This document shows positions 13,983 to 21,942 of a stretch of DNA of 64,000 nucleotides, one piece after another. The notes under the pieces are model-generated. The model did no database searches, was not told the DNA's origin, and saw nothing but the letters and a program-made list of their open reading frames with translations. Source of the stretch: Collinsella sp. BG-O-102. Its GTDB lineage: Bacteria > Actinomycetota > Coriobacteriia > Coriobacteriales > Coriobacteriaceae. Location: contig NZ_JAMOKO010000008.1 of the NCBI RefSeq assembly GCF_023656745.1, forward strand, positions 1 to 64,000. Direction: 5' to 3'. The first letter of the stretch is position 1; every line of letters begins with the position of its first letter. The position numbers and the translations under genes are program-made.

Positions 13983-15110
13983 ATGCGCACAGCAAACACG
14001 CACAAAAACATGGCACGCTGCGCTGCTACGGCAACCCTCGCTTGTGTTTTGGGCCTGGGCCTCGCGGCTCCTACCTATGCCGATACCGCATCCGACCTTG
14101 CCGCTGCTCGTACCAAGCTCGAGCAGATTGGCACGCAAACCCAGCAGATCTACGACGAGCTCGCCACTCAGACGCAAGCACTCGACCAGACCGCCGGTGA
14201 GATCACGCAAAAGCAGCAGGAGATCGCCGATGGTCAGGTCAAGCTCTCTAACTACGTTGCCGGTGAGTACAAGACCGGCGGTCTGAGCCTGCTCCAGGTT
14301 CTGACGGGCGTCGACGATCTGGGCGACATGCTCAACCGCCTGTTCTACTACGGCAAGGTTTCCGACAAGCAGGCCCAGACCATCCAAGATGTCAAGGAGC
14401 TTAAGCAGGAGCTCACCGACAAGCAGGCCGAGCAGGAGAAGAACGTCGCCGCCACACAAAAGAAGGTTGACGAGCTCAATGCTCAGCAGGCCGAGGCTCA
14501 GAATGTTGTGAGCTCTCTGGACTCCCAATTGCAGGCCGAGCTTGCCGCCGAGGCCGAGGCCAACGCAGCACTGCAGGCCGGCATTAACGCCAGCACCGCC
14601 GAGAAGGCCACGGTGAGCACCGAGACCACTGGCACGACTGAGAACACTAACAAAGGTGGCGGTACGACCAATGACGGCGGCAACACGCCTGCCCCCACTC
14701 CCACGCCCGCTCCTGCCCCTACGCCGCAGCCCGCTCCGGCTCCGGCTCCGGCTCCAACCCCTTCGGCGCCGAGCCAGTCCGTTGACGGCGGCAGTGTTGT
14801 TTTGCGCGCCTACAGCAAGCTTGGTTGTGCTTATTCCTGGGGCGGCATTGGCCCGGACAGCTTTGACTGCTCCGGCTTTGTGAGCTACTGCCTCACCGGT
14901 CGCTACTGCCGTTTGGGCACCACCGGCACGTTTATGGGTTGGACGCGCGTTTCCGATCCTCAGCCGGGTGACGTTGTGGTCAACTCTTACCACACCGGCA
15001 TCTATATTGGTGGCGGCCAGATGATCCATGCTTCCGACTACAACACGGGCGTTATCATCAGCTCTGTCGCAGCCGGCATGAACAACAACTACATTTTCGT
15101 GCGCTACTAA
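13983..15110 (+). CDS. Secreted NlpC/P60 peptidoglycan hydrolase with coiled coil
   Basis: This 375-residue exported enzyme probably cleaves peptide stems of peptidoglycan, as RipA-like and PcsB-like cell-separation hydrolases do. A signal peptide ends near residue 34 (TYADTA). A long coiled coil follows (about 36-200, rich in Gln, Glu, Ala), then a Thr/Gly and Pro/Ala linker (about 210-262). The NlpC/P60 domain follows (about 265-375) with catalytic Cys in DSFDCSGFV and His in SYHTGIYIGGGQMIHA. The coiled coil may hold the enzyme inactive or tether it to division proteins. A hairpin terminator follows the stop. Confidence 0.88.
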   Translation: MRTANTHKNMARCAATATLACVLGLGLAAPTYADTASDLAAARTKLEQIGTQTQQIYDELATQTQALDQTAGEITQKQQEIADGQVKLSNYVAGEYKTGGLSLLQVLTGVDDLGDMLNRLFYYGKVSDKQAQTIQDVKELKQELTDKQAEQEKNVAATQKKVDELNAQQAEAQNVVSSLDSQLQAELAAEAEANAALQAGINASTAEKATVSTETTGTTENTNKGGGTTNDGGNTPAPTPTPAPAPTPQPAPAPAPAPTPSAPSQSVDGGSVVLRAYSKLGCAYSWGGIGPDSFDCSGFVSYCLTGRYCRLGTTGTFMGWTRVSDPQPGDVVVNSYHTGIYIGGGQMIHASDYNTGVIISSVAAGMNNNYIFVRY

Positions 15111-15134
15111 GTCACTCTGTATAGCAAACGAATG

Positions 15135-15166
15135 TGAACCTCGTGGTCTTTGGGCTGCGAGGTTCA
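15135..15166 (+). terminator. Rho-independent terminator after the NlpC/P60 gene
   Basis: TGAACCTCG (15135-15143) pairs with CGAGGTTCA (15158-15166), followed by TTTATTT. It sits 25 bases after the stop codon. Confidence 0.75.
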
Positions 15167-15228
15167 TTTATTTAGGACCGTGCTCCATACATGATCCCAA
15201 TGAGCTAGTTTTCAATACTAGATGCACG

Positions 15229-15256
15229 TTTCATAGGTAAGCAAGATGGCTATAAT
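15229..15256 (+). promoter_or_regulatory. Sigma-A-type promoter of the degV gene
   Basis: TATAAT at 15251-15256 is a consensus -10 box. A weaker -35 (TTTCAT, 15229-15234) lies 16 bases upstream. The DegV start codon follows 30 bases later with AGAAAGGA as ribosome site. Confidence 0.6.
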
Positions 15257-15285
15257 ATATGAGAAACATTTAGAAAGGACCCTCT

Positions 15286-16152
15286 ATGAGCTGGGCACTT
15301 ATCTCCGATTCAAGCTGCAACCTCCGCGATTGGCAACCGATCGCACCCCATACCACCTTTGCATTTGCTCCCCTCAAAATTCGAGTGGGGGAGCGTGAAT
15401 TCGTCGATGACCTTTCGCTCGATGTTCATGAGCTCAACTGCGCTGTTCAGGCGGAGACGAATGCCTCTTCGAGCGCTTGTCCCAGCGTGGGGGAGTGGGC
15501 CGAGCTCTTCAAATTGGCAGACAAGACCATCTGCATGCCGATCTCTGAGGGCGTGTCGGGCAGCTACAACGCGGCAGCCACGGCTCGCGATATGGTTCTT
15601 GCCGAGGAGCCCGACCGACAGATTCATCTAGTCAATTCACGCGCAGCTGGCGGCAAAATGGACCTCATTTTCTTGCTGTTCGACCGCTATCTTGCAAGCA
15701 ATCCGAATGTCTCATTCGAGGATGCTTGCGCATACTTCGATAGCCTTGAACAGAACAGCAAAATCCTCTTCAGTTTGTGCAATTACGAAAACCTCGCCAA
15801 AGCCGGACGTATCCCTAAGGCAGCCGGCGTCATTGCCAACAAGCTCAATATCCGCATTTTGGGCACGGCGAGTGAGGCCGGTAAAATCGAACTCGTCGGG
15901 CACACGCGTGGCGAAAAGAAGATGCTCAACAAGATCATCGACACTATGGAAGCCGAGGGCTTTACGGGCGGTGAGGTCATCATCGATCACGTTGAGAACG
16001 AAGCTGGAGCCCAGGCGCTTACTGATCGCATAGTCGAACATTGGCCCTGCTCCAAGACCATCATCATGCCCTGCAACGGCCTGGATTCCTATTACGCCGA
16101 GATGCACGGCCTGATCATCGGCTACGGCATGGGCGTAGCTTCGGGCAAATAA
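15286..16152 (+). CDS. DegV-family fatty-acid-binding protein
   Basis: The 288-residue protein has the DegV two-domain layout: LISDSSCNL at the N-terminus (strand plus phosphate or lipid contact), a TxP/SxG pocket region (KTICMPISEGVSGSYNAA) and the mid-protein SLCNYENLAKAGRIPKAA helix, where relatives have 'L..L.KGGRI'. DegV and FakB proteins hold a fatty acid and, with kinase FakA, feed acyl-phosphate into phospholipid synthesis. No FakA gene is visible here. It has its own promoter and a strong terminator, so it is a single-gene unit. Confidence 0.85.
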   Translation: MSWALISDSSCNLRDWQPIAPHTTFAFAPLKIRVGEREFVDDLSLDVHELNCAVQAETNASSSACPSVGEWAELFKLADKTICMPISEGVSGSYNAAATARDMVLAEEPDRQIHLVNSRAAGGKMDLIFLLFDRYLASNPNVSFEDACAYFDSLEQNSKILFSLCNYENLAKAGRIPKAAGVIANKLNIRILGTASEAGKIELVGHTRGEKKMLNKIIDTMEAEGFTGGEVIIDHVENEAGAQALTDRIVEHWPCSKTIIMPCNGLDSYYAEMHGLIIGYGMGVASGK

Positions 16153-16170
16153 AGTCCAAGCCGCAAAAAA

Positions 16171-16212
16171 ACGGGCGGGACAAAGCGACAGATGGCTCTT
16201 TGTCCCGCCCGT
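16171..16212. terminator. Bidirectional terminator between degV and DUF1836 genes
   Basis: ACGGGCGGGACAAAG (16171-16185) pairs perfectly with 16198-16212 around a 12-base loop. It has an A-run on one side and TTTT on the other, suiting both converging genes. Its inner part (GACAAAG...GACAG...CTTTGTC) recurs in the hairpin at 19541. Confidence 0.8.
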
Positions 16213-16224
16213 TTTATACGTCGG

Positions 16225-16836
16225 CTAGCTATTAAACCCGTTGAACTTGAGATAGCTCATCAAGTAAGCCTTCGAAACAAAGGATGAAACCGCGCTGCGC
16301 ACAAGCAGCGACTCACGCGTTACCTGATGCGCCGTATCGGGAACCGGCGTCTGCTCGACGGAAAACGCCGAACGAATCGATGCCTCGAGCTGATCGACCA
16401 CATAATCAAAGGCCGTCGGGGCATCGTAGCTCAAACGCTGAATGTTAAAGAGTGCCTGCACCGCAGCAATAGGTAGCACCTGCTTAAAGATGCAGATAGC
16501 GATCAGGCGGGCAATCTGCTCGCGGCCATATTGCTTTTTGACCGGAGCAGGCACCAGGCCGACCTTCACGTAGTTATTGATCATCGATGGCGTAATGACA
16601 GGCTGCTCAACGCAAATGGACAGCGGCTCCATCCACAGCGCAACATACTCAATAACCTGGTCGCGGTAGAGCGTCACATTGGGCAACTGGTTATAGCGCA
16701 GCAGACTCAACGTATTAAGTTTGCGCACGATATCGGACTGAATAAATGCATCGGGCAGCACAGTGGGCTGAATATCCTCAGGCTTAATGCTGACCGATGT
16801 ATCGGACATCGGGATAACGCGTTTGGCGTGGTTCAT
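16225..16836 (-). CDS. DUF1836 protein with MerR-like helix-turn-helix
   Basis: The 203-residue product contains a MerR-like DNA-recognition segment (VITPSMINNYVKVGLVPAPV, KKQYGREQIARLIAICIFKQ) followed by helices of the DUF1836 type. The ATG at 16836 is preceded by GGAGGA at five bases; an earlier frame start lacks a ribosome site. An AT-rich region with TACAAT lies just upstream as probable -10. DUF1836 proteins are uncharacterised, probably transcription factors. Target unknown. Confidence 0.7.
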   Translation of the reverse strand: MNHAKRVIPMSDTSVSIKPEDIQPTVLPDAFIQSDIVRKLNTLSLLRYNQLPNVTLYRDQVIEYVALWMEPLSICVEQPVITPSMINNYVKVGLVPAPVKKQYGREQIARLIAICIFKQVLPIAAVQALFNIQRLSYDAPTAFDYVVDQLEASIRSAFSVEQTPVPDTAHQVTRESLLVRSAVSSFVSKAYLMSYLKFNGFNS

Positions 16837-16908
16837 AAGGATCCTCCGTTCATTAGCTATATTGTATTCTAGGTTATCTAGTTTTGCATACCATATAGCC
16901 GGCAAGTA

Positions 16909-16950
16909 AAAGTGGTTGGACAGCACATTGATGCACCGTCCAACCACTTT
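16909..16950 (-). terminator. Terminator of trxB
   Basis: AAAGTGGTTGGAC (16909-16921) pairs perfectly with 16938-16950 around a 16-base loop. On the minus strand the hairpin follows the trxB stop at 16992 and ends in TTTTACTT. Confidence 0.65.
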
Positions 16951-16991
16951 GTTTTAAAGATAGCAACCTTACATAAGATATATTATCGTAC

Positions 16992-17930
16992 TTATCCACG
17001 GAGAAACGCGTATACGCTCGTTGCCGCTATGGCTCCATCAGAAACGGCAGTCACAACCTGGCGTAAACGCTTGGAACGGATGTCGCCAGCGGCAAATAGA
17101 CCTGGCGTGCGGGTCGCCATGGAATCATCAGTAACAATACCGCCGTCCGGCGCCAGATCGACTAGATGCTCAACGAGCTCGGAATGGGGCTGCGTTCCGG
17201 TAAAGACAAAGATACCAAACGAGCCAGGGACAAATGACTCGGTGTGAGTTTCCCCGGATGCATTGTCCTTAAAGGTAATCGTCGTTGGCATGGCTTCGCC
17301 CGAGAGCTCGACAATACTAGTTTGGTACCTAACTGAAATATTATCTTTTGCAAGAACTTTTTGAACCACACCATCGGGGGCACGGAACTGATCGCGGCGC
17401 AAAACGATGGTCACGCTGCTGGCGATTTCTGACAAGAACAGAGCTTCCTCGCAGGCAGCATTGCCGCCGCCGATGACAAAAACCTGCTTGCCGCGAAAGA
17501 ACATGCCGTCGCACGTCGCGCAATACGAAACGCCGCGACCGCGATACGCATCCTCGCCAACAAAACCAGCAGATCGCGGCGTGGCACCCATGCAAGCGAT
17601 AACGCTCGAGGCCGACGTATCGCCCAAATCGTGATGCACCGTAAACAGCGCTGCATCGGCATCGTAATCGATACCCGTAACCATGCTCCATGTAACCTGT
17701 GCTCCCAGGCCCTCTGCATGCTGCTGAAAACGCTCACCGAGTTCGGCGCCACTCAAGAGCGGAATGCCCGGATAGTTCTCGACTTCATTGGTCGTGGCGA
17801 TCTGCCCTCCCGACATGCCCTGTTCAATCACGGTCGTCGTTAGGTTGGAGCGCGCCGCATAAATGGCCGCAGCATAGCCCGCAGGGCCGCCACCGATAAT
17901 CGCAACATCGATCGGCTGATGGGTAGTCAT
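16992..17930 (-). CDS. trxB: Thioredoxin reductase
   Basis: This 312-residue FAD enzyme passes electrons from NADPH to thioredoxin. The FAD motif is IIGGGPAGYAAAIYAARSN, the redox pair is Cys-Ala-Thr-Cys in GVSYCATCDGMFF, the NADPH motif is FVIGGGNAACEEA and the C-terminal FAD contact is GLFAAGDIRSKRLRQV. The ATG at 17930 has AGGAGGT at ideal distance; the frame is open further upstream without a site. It is divergent from the glycosyltransferase gene. No thioredoxin gene is adjacent. Confidence 0.93.
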   Translation of the reverse strand: MTTHQPIDVAIIGGGPAGYAAAIYAARSNLTTTVIEQGMSGGQIATTNEVENYPGIPLLSGAELGERFQQHAEGLGAQVTWSMVTGIDYDADAALFTVHHDLGDTSASSVIACMGATPRSAGFVGEDAYRGRGVSYCATCDGMFFRGKQVFVIGGGNAACEEALFLSEIASSVTIVLRRDQFRAPDGVVQKVLAKDNISVRYQTSIVELSGEAMPTTITFKDNASGETHTESFVPGSFGIFVFTGTQPHSELVEHLVDLAPDGGIVTDDSMATRTPGLFAAGDIRSKRLRQVVTAVSDGAIAATSVYAFLRG

Positions 17931-18047
17931 GAAGAGACCTCCTGTCGAAAGATTGGCGTTCTTTGCGCTCATACCCAAATTTACGTGAACATGACACTCA
18001 TGCACTACAATGATAAATCGCGTAACAAAGCTGAAGGGGAGTTATCG

Positions 18048-19349
18048 ATGGATCAAACGCAGATGAGCAATAGCGCTCCCCTGCCCATGCAAGCCACTCC
18101 CCAACCGGAGCAAATGACCGTTTCACCTGCACAAAAACCCCTAGTAACCATTGTGCACGCATCGGTTGGATCGGGCCACAAAGCCGCCGCCAACGCGATT
18201 GCACAAGCATTTGAACTTATCCGCGGCACCAAGGGAATCCCTGAGGATATTGAAATTGAAGTGCTCGATATCCTTGATTTTGGACGTATTAAATTCGACG
18301 GCAATAAGACCGCGGCTTCTTTTACGGGAGCCACACGCCCCATTTACGACCTGACCTGGCGATATACGCTTACGGGACATCTTCTCTGGGGTGGCGGCAC
18401 GGCATGGTCGCGTATTATGTTCCCCGCCTTCAACGAATATATTCGTCGCCGCAGGCCTATAGCCGTGGTCGCAACGCACATCACAGCAGCCAATGTTGCC
18501 GTGGGCGCCCGCGTAATTACGGGTATCGATTACCCGGTCATCTGTGTGCCGACCGATTACGAAGTCGAAGGCTTTTGGCCCCACAAGGACACCGACCTAT
18601 TCTGTGTAGCCAACGAGTTTATGGCCGAAACGCTGCGCCCGCGCAAGGTTCCCGAGTCAAAGATCCGCATAACGGGCATCCCCATCCGAGCCGGTTTCGA
18701 TTCAGATTACAAACGCGAAGATGAGCTCAGCAAGTTCAATCTCCCCATAGACAAAACCGTCGTATTGGTGATGGCCGGTGCCAGTTTACCCCAACCATAC
18801 GTGCGTTTCCGCGCCGCGATGGACCACACGCTCCCCTTCTTACGCAGCTTTGAGGACATGCACTTTGTCTTTTTACCGGGCAAGGATAAAGAATACGCCA
18901 CCCGACTCAAGACGCTCTTCGACGCCATGAAGCTCGAAAACGTCACGGTTCTAGACTACGTGGACGACATGGCGGCCCTCATGCACGGCTGCGACCTGGC
19001 AATTCTCAAATCGGGCGGACTCACCGTCACCGAGTGCCTGTGCGCGCATCTGCCGATGATCCTGCTGGGCAAGTCCTATGGCCAGGAAAAGGCAAACACC
19101 ACGATGCTCACCGGCATGGGTGCCAGCATGCATGTCACCACCGCACGAGAACTCATCGTGACGTTGCGCCATCTCCACGATCATCCGGAGTCGCTCAAGG
19201 CACTGCTCATCAATGGCGAAGTCCTGCGCCGTCCACACGCAGCCGAGGACATCGCCATCGCCACCATGGAGCTTGCAGGTAAGCCCCAAAAACGTAAACG
19301 AGCCTTCTGCCGCTTCTACTGGGGAGGAAAGCCCGCGCATATCCGCTAG
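18048..19349 (+). CDS. Diacylglycerol glycosyltransferase (UgtP/MGDG-synthase-like)
   Basis: The 433-residue GT28-type enzyme shows an N-terminal MGDG-synthase domain (IVHASVGSGHKAAANAIAQA near residue 35) and a C-terminal nucleotide-sugar domain with KSGGLTVTECLCAHLPMILL, where the acidic residue and Gly-Gly contact the sugar nucleotide. Such enzymes make glycosyl-diacylglycerol membrane lipids and lipoteichoic-acid anchors. The ATG at 18048 follows AAGGGGAG; a longer frame to 17919 overlaps trxB upstream DNA. The first 30 residues are low-complexity Gln/Pro-rich. Sugar and product length cannot be told from sequence. Confidence 0.82.
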   Translation: MDQTQMSNSAPLPMQATPQPEQMTVSPAQKPLVTIVHASVGSGHKAAANAIAQAFELIRGTKGIPEDIEIEVLDILDFGRIKFDGNKTAASFTGATRPIYDLTWRYTLTGHLLWGGGTAWSRIMFPAFNEYIRRRRPIAVVATHITAANVAVGARVITGIDYPVICVPTDYEVEGFWPHKDTDLFCVANEFMAETLRPRKVPESKIRITGIPIRAGFDSDYKREDELSKFNLPIDKTVVLVMAGASLPQPYVRFRAAMDHTLPFLRSFEDMHFVFLPGKDKEYATRLKTLFDAMKLENVTVLDYVDDMAALMHGCDLAILKSGGLTVTECLCAHLPMILLGKSYGQEKANTTMLTGMGASMHVTTARELIVTLRHLHDHPESLKALLINGEVLRRPHAAEDIAIATMELAGKPQKRKRAFCRFYWGGKPAHIR

Positions 19350-19360
19350 TCGAATGTCCG

Positions 19361-19462
19361 CCGCTCTGCCGGAGCCGCCCTTATATCATTCCATGCTCAA
19401 ACATTCTCGCTTCGCTGCGAAACTGCGCGTGGAACGATATAAGGGCGGCTCCGGCAGAGCGG
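19361..19462. repeat. Foldback element, family 1, copy 1
   Basis: A perfect 27-bp inverted repeat (19361-19387 with 19436-19462) encloses a 48-base core that starts ATTCCATGCTCAAACATTCT. The same core, inverted and 9 bases longer, occurs at 19646-19702 inside different arms. Only the innermost TATATC/GATATA of the arms is shared. It lies in the 392-base gap between the convergent glycosyltransferase and dut genes, which otherwise holds one further hairpin. Confidence 0.8.
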
Positions 19463-19540
19463 CTGCGTTTACTTACTAGCAGCTACTTCGGTATCCCCTC
19501 CATTAGAACCTGCAAAGGTAAAACAGGTAAATATAAATAC

Positions 19541-19589
19541 AGTAAGCCGATGCGACAAAGGGACAGCCCCTTTGTCGCATCGGCTTACT
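19541..19589. terminator. 22-bp hairpin between two foldback elements
   Basis: Bases 19541-19562 pair perfectly with 19568-19589 around the loop ACAGC. The inner part GACAAAGGGACAGCCCCTTT resembles the core of the terminator at 16171. It lies midway between convergent genes and probably ends transcription in both directions, although neither side has a long T-run. Confidence 0.55.
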
Positions 19590-19622
19590 AGAAAAGTAAA
19601 TATTGTTTCAAGCGAGTAGCCG

Positions 19623-19725
19623 CCCGCCCGGGGCTTACCTATATCGTTCCACGCGCAGTTTCGCAGCGAGCGAAGCGACGCGAGAATGTTTGAGCATGGA
19701 ATGATATAGGTAAGCCCCGGGCGGG
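19623..19725. repeat. Foldback element, family 1, copy 2 (inverted)
   Basis: A perfect 23-bp inverted repeat (19623-19645 with 19703-19725) encloses a 57-base core. Its reverse complement equals the core of the element at 19361 except for 9 extra bases in the central GCGTCGCTTCG stretch. The arms (CCCGCCCGGGGCTTACCTAT...) are unrelated to those of the other copy apart from the inner TATATC. Confidence 0.8.
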
Positions 19726-19741
19726 AGGGATACGAGCGCCC

Positions 19742-20185
19742 CTAGGCGACGCCGCTGGAGCCGAAGCCTCCGTTGCCTCGGTCGGTTTCGTCTAGTTCTT
19801 CTACTTCTATGAGGTTGACCGTGGGGACTTCTTGGATGACGAGTTGGGCTATGCGGTCGCCTTTGTTGATTTGGATGTTGTTGGAGGGATCCAGGTTGAT
19901 GAGGATAACCTTGAGTTCTCCTCGGTAGTGGGCGTCGATGAGGCCCGGCGTATTGACTATAGACAGGCCCTGCTTGATGGCCAAACCGCTTCGGGGCTGG
20001 ACGAAGCCGGCGTAGCCATCGGGCAGGGCGATGGCCAGCCCAGTAGAGACCAGACGGCGTTCGAAGGGCTTCAGAATGCAGTCCTCGTTGGAGCGCAAAT
20101 CCAAGCCGGCATCGGTGGGATGGGCGTATTTGGGAAGCTCGACGGTGGGGTCGAGACGCTTTATGTTGACGGTAATGTTGGACAT
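19742..20185 (-). CDS. dut: dUTP diphosphatase
   Basis: The 147-residue trimeric enzyme hydrolyses dUTP to dUMP, keeping uracil out of DNA and supplying thymidylate synthesis. All five family motifs are visible: [37 protein letters not shown] and the C-terminal [10 protein letters not shown]. It starts four bases after the nrdR stop, so the two form an operon. A convergent gene to the left is separated by foldback repeats. Confidence 0.95.
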   Translation of the reverse strand: MSNITVNIKRLDPTVELPKYAHPTDAGLDLRSNEDCILKPFERRLVSTGLAIALPDGYAGFVQPRSGLAIKQGLSIVNTPGLIDAHYRGELKVILINLDPSNNIQINKGDRIAQLVIQEVPTVNLIEVEELDETDRGNGGFGSSGVA

Positions 20186-20189
20186 GGAA

Positions 20190-20633
20190 TCACCTTAGCT
20201 TGTCGAGCTCTTGCAGAAACTCATCGACGTCTTTGAAATCGCGGTAGACCGAGGCAAAGCGGATGTACGCCACCTTGTCGATCTTGGCCAAGCGCTTGAG
20301 TACCATGTCACCCAACTCATGGGACGTAACGGCCGTCAGCGTGCGAGAGCGCAGCTCGACCTCGATGTCATCGATAATCTCATTGAGCTTCTTAGTGTCG
20401 ATATCGCGCTTGATAGTGGCGCGCATCAAGCCGACGAGCAGCTTATTGCGATCGAACCGCTGCTTGGTTCCGTCCGACTTAATGACCTCGATTGGGTCTT
20501 CGCATCGTTCGAACGTTGTAAAGCGATAGTTACACGAGCAACATTCGCGGCGACGCTTAATGGTGTTATTTGACTCCTGCATACGGGAATCAACGACGCG
20601 GGTATGTGCCTTGCCGCATTTGGGACAGCGCAT
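20190..20633 (-). CDS. nrdR: Transcriptional repressor NrdR
   Basis: The 147-residue repressor of ribonucleotide reductase genes has an N-terminal zinc ribbon ([17 protein letters not shown] and [15 protein letters not shown]) followed by an ATP-cone domain (about 47-137) that senses ATP and dATP. No reductase gene is in the window. Pairing with dut links it to nucleotide-pool control, and the LysM/LexA region beside it suggests a DNA-damage context. Confidence 0.95.
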   Translation of the reverse strand: MRCPKCGKAHTRVVDSRMQESNNTIKRRRECCSCNYRFTTFERCEDPIEVIKSDGTKQRFDRNKLLVGLMRATIKRDIDTKKLNEIIDDIEVELRSRTLTAVTSHELGDMVLKRLAKIDKVAYIRFASVYRDFKDVDEFLQELDKLR

Positions 20634-20684
20634 GGTACCTCCTCTTAAACGATAACAAGGGTACCATGCGCAGCGCGATAATGA

Positions 20685-21137
20685 TTACGAACGAGCAGGA
20701 ACCTTAAGATGCGCACCGGCGGCGAGCGAACCATGCTCCAGATGATTGACGTTACGGATCATGTCGGAAGTCTCTTGCGTGGAAAGGCCTTCGATTGGAT
20801 ATTCCTCGGCAAGCGACCAAAGAGAATCACCAGACTGAACGCGAATGGTCTCATAGGTAACGTTGGAAACGGACTCGGCATACGCGGCGTGACGAGCGCT
20901 AAAGACCGACGTAGCGAGGACAAAGAAGAGCGTAAGCGCAACGGCAACGGCGACAATCGTCGGAACCTTCAGGGCAACGCGGCCCGGCGCGGCTACAGCC
21001 TGCTGATTGCGAGCAGGCTTTACGGTCAAAGGCTGAAAGCCGGAGCAGCCACCCTGAACAACCGTAAAAGTGTATTCTGCAGACGTCTCGAGCTTAAGGG
21101 CGAGGTTTCCCTGGACCATATTCGTTGCGTTCATCAT
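20685..21137 (-). CDS. Membrane-anchored LysM protein, YneA-like SOS division inhibitor candidate
   Basis: The 150-residue product has one transmembrane helix (about 59-79, VPTIVAVAVALTLFFVLATS) and a C-terminal LysM domain (about 95-147, TIRVQSGDSLWSLAEEYPIE). This is the layout of YneA-type cell-division suppressors. The gene is divergent from lexA and shares a promoter region with three LexA boxes, so induction by DNA damage is expected. The function as a division inhibitor is inferred from architecture and location; the N-terminal 58 residues look unlike YneA. Strong GAGGAG site before the ATG. Confidence 0.75.
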   Translation of the reverse strand: MMNATNMVQGNLALKLETSAEYTFTVVQGGCSGFQPLTVKPARNQQAVAAPGRVALKVPTIVAVAVALTLFFVLATSVFSARHAAYAESVSNVTYETIRVQSGDSLWSLAEEYPIEGLSTQETSDMIRNVNHLEHGSLAAGAHLKVPARS

Positions 21138-21204
21138 GTTCTCCTCTCGCGTGTTTTGCTGAGAACAGTTTTATCAAGCCGCGCGGACAAAAATGTCTAG
21201 CGCG

Positions 21205-21274
21205 AGAACGAATGTTCGGTTATTATTATCTTCGAACAGTTGTTCCTGTCAAGCAAAATTCGAACATTTGTTTG
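21205..21274. promoter_or_regulatory. Three LexA (SOS) boxes between lexA and the LysM gene
   Basis: AGAACGAATGTTCG (21205-21218), CGAACAGTTGTTCC (21233-21246) and CGAACATTTGTTTG (21261-21274) each match the CGAAC-N4-GTTCG box of Gram-positive LexA with no more than one or two outer mismatches. Their starts are exactly 28 bases apart. They cover the divergent promoters, so LexA should repress both itself and the LysM protein. Confidence 0.85.
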
Positions 21275-21297
21275 ACATGGGTAGAGAGGATGCCCTG

Positions 21298-21942
21298 ATG
21301 GCTCGCAAAATTACCAAGCGTCAGCAGCAAATTTACGACTTCATCAAGGAATATCAGCAGGAGAAGGGTTATCCGCCCAGCGTGCGCGAGATGGCTTCTG
21401 CCGTGGGCCTTTCCTCCCCCAGCACCGTGCACGCCCATCTATCTGCCCTGGAGGCGCGCGGGCTACTCAAGCGCGATGCCACCAAACCGCGCGCTCTGGA
21501 ACTCTTTAACGAGGACGGTTCCTCTGTCTCAATTTCTAAATCTGACGAGACCACCGCACCTCGCGGAACGGTCTCACTACCGCTCGTTGGTCGCGTCGCG
21601 GCTGGGATTCCCATTCTGGCCGAGCAGAATATCGAAGACACATTTACTATCCCGACCGAAATCGCCACTGATCAGGGTTCCTTTATCCTTGAGGTGCATG
21701 GGAGCTCAATGATCAATGTCGGTATCTTCAATGGCGATTACATCATCGTCCGTGAACAAAAGAGTGCCATGAACGGCGAAATTGTCGTGGCTATGATTGA
21801 TGGTTCAGCGACCGTCAAGACGTTCTACAAGGAGCAGGGACGCGTACGCCTGCAGCCTGAGAATGACACCATGGAGCCTATCTATGCAACGAATCCCGTT
21901 ATCTTGGGCAAAGTCGTCGGCTTGATGCGCCGGTTCTCGTAA
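21298..21942 (+). CDS. lexA: LexA repressor
   Basis: The 214-residue SOS repressor has an N-terminal winged helix (QQIYDFIKEYQQEKGYPPSV, REMASAVGLSSPSTVHAHL) and a C-terminal S24 peptidase domain. The self-cleavage Ala-Gly lies in GRVAAGIPI, the catalytic Ser in VHGSSMIN and Lys in SATVKTFY. The ATG at 21298 is chosen for AGAGAGGA eight bases upstream; an ATG at 21277 lies inside or next to the third LexA box and is less likely. The next gene overlaps by one base (TAATG). Confidence 0.95.
   Translation: MARKITKRQQQIYDFIKEYQQEKGYPPSVREMASAVGLSSPSTVHAHLSALEARGLLKRDATKPRALELFNEDGSSVSISKSDETTAPRGTVSLPLVGRVAAGIPILAEQNIEDTFTIPTEIATDQGSFILEVHGSSMINVGIFNGDYIIVREQKSAMNGEIVVAMIDGSATVKTFYKEQGRVRLQPENDTMEPIYATNPVILGKVVGLMRRFS

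Noticed and set aside
13947-15167. 406-codon minus-strand open frame
   Set aside because: It is antisense to the NlpC/P60 hydrolase; its Arg/Gly-rich middle mirrors the Pro/Ala linker.
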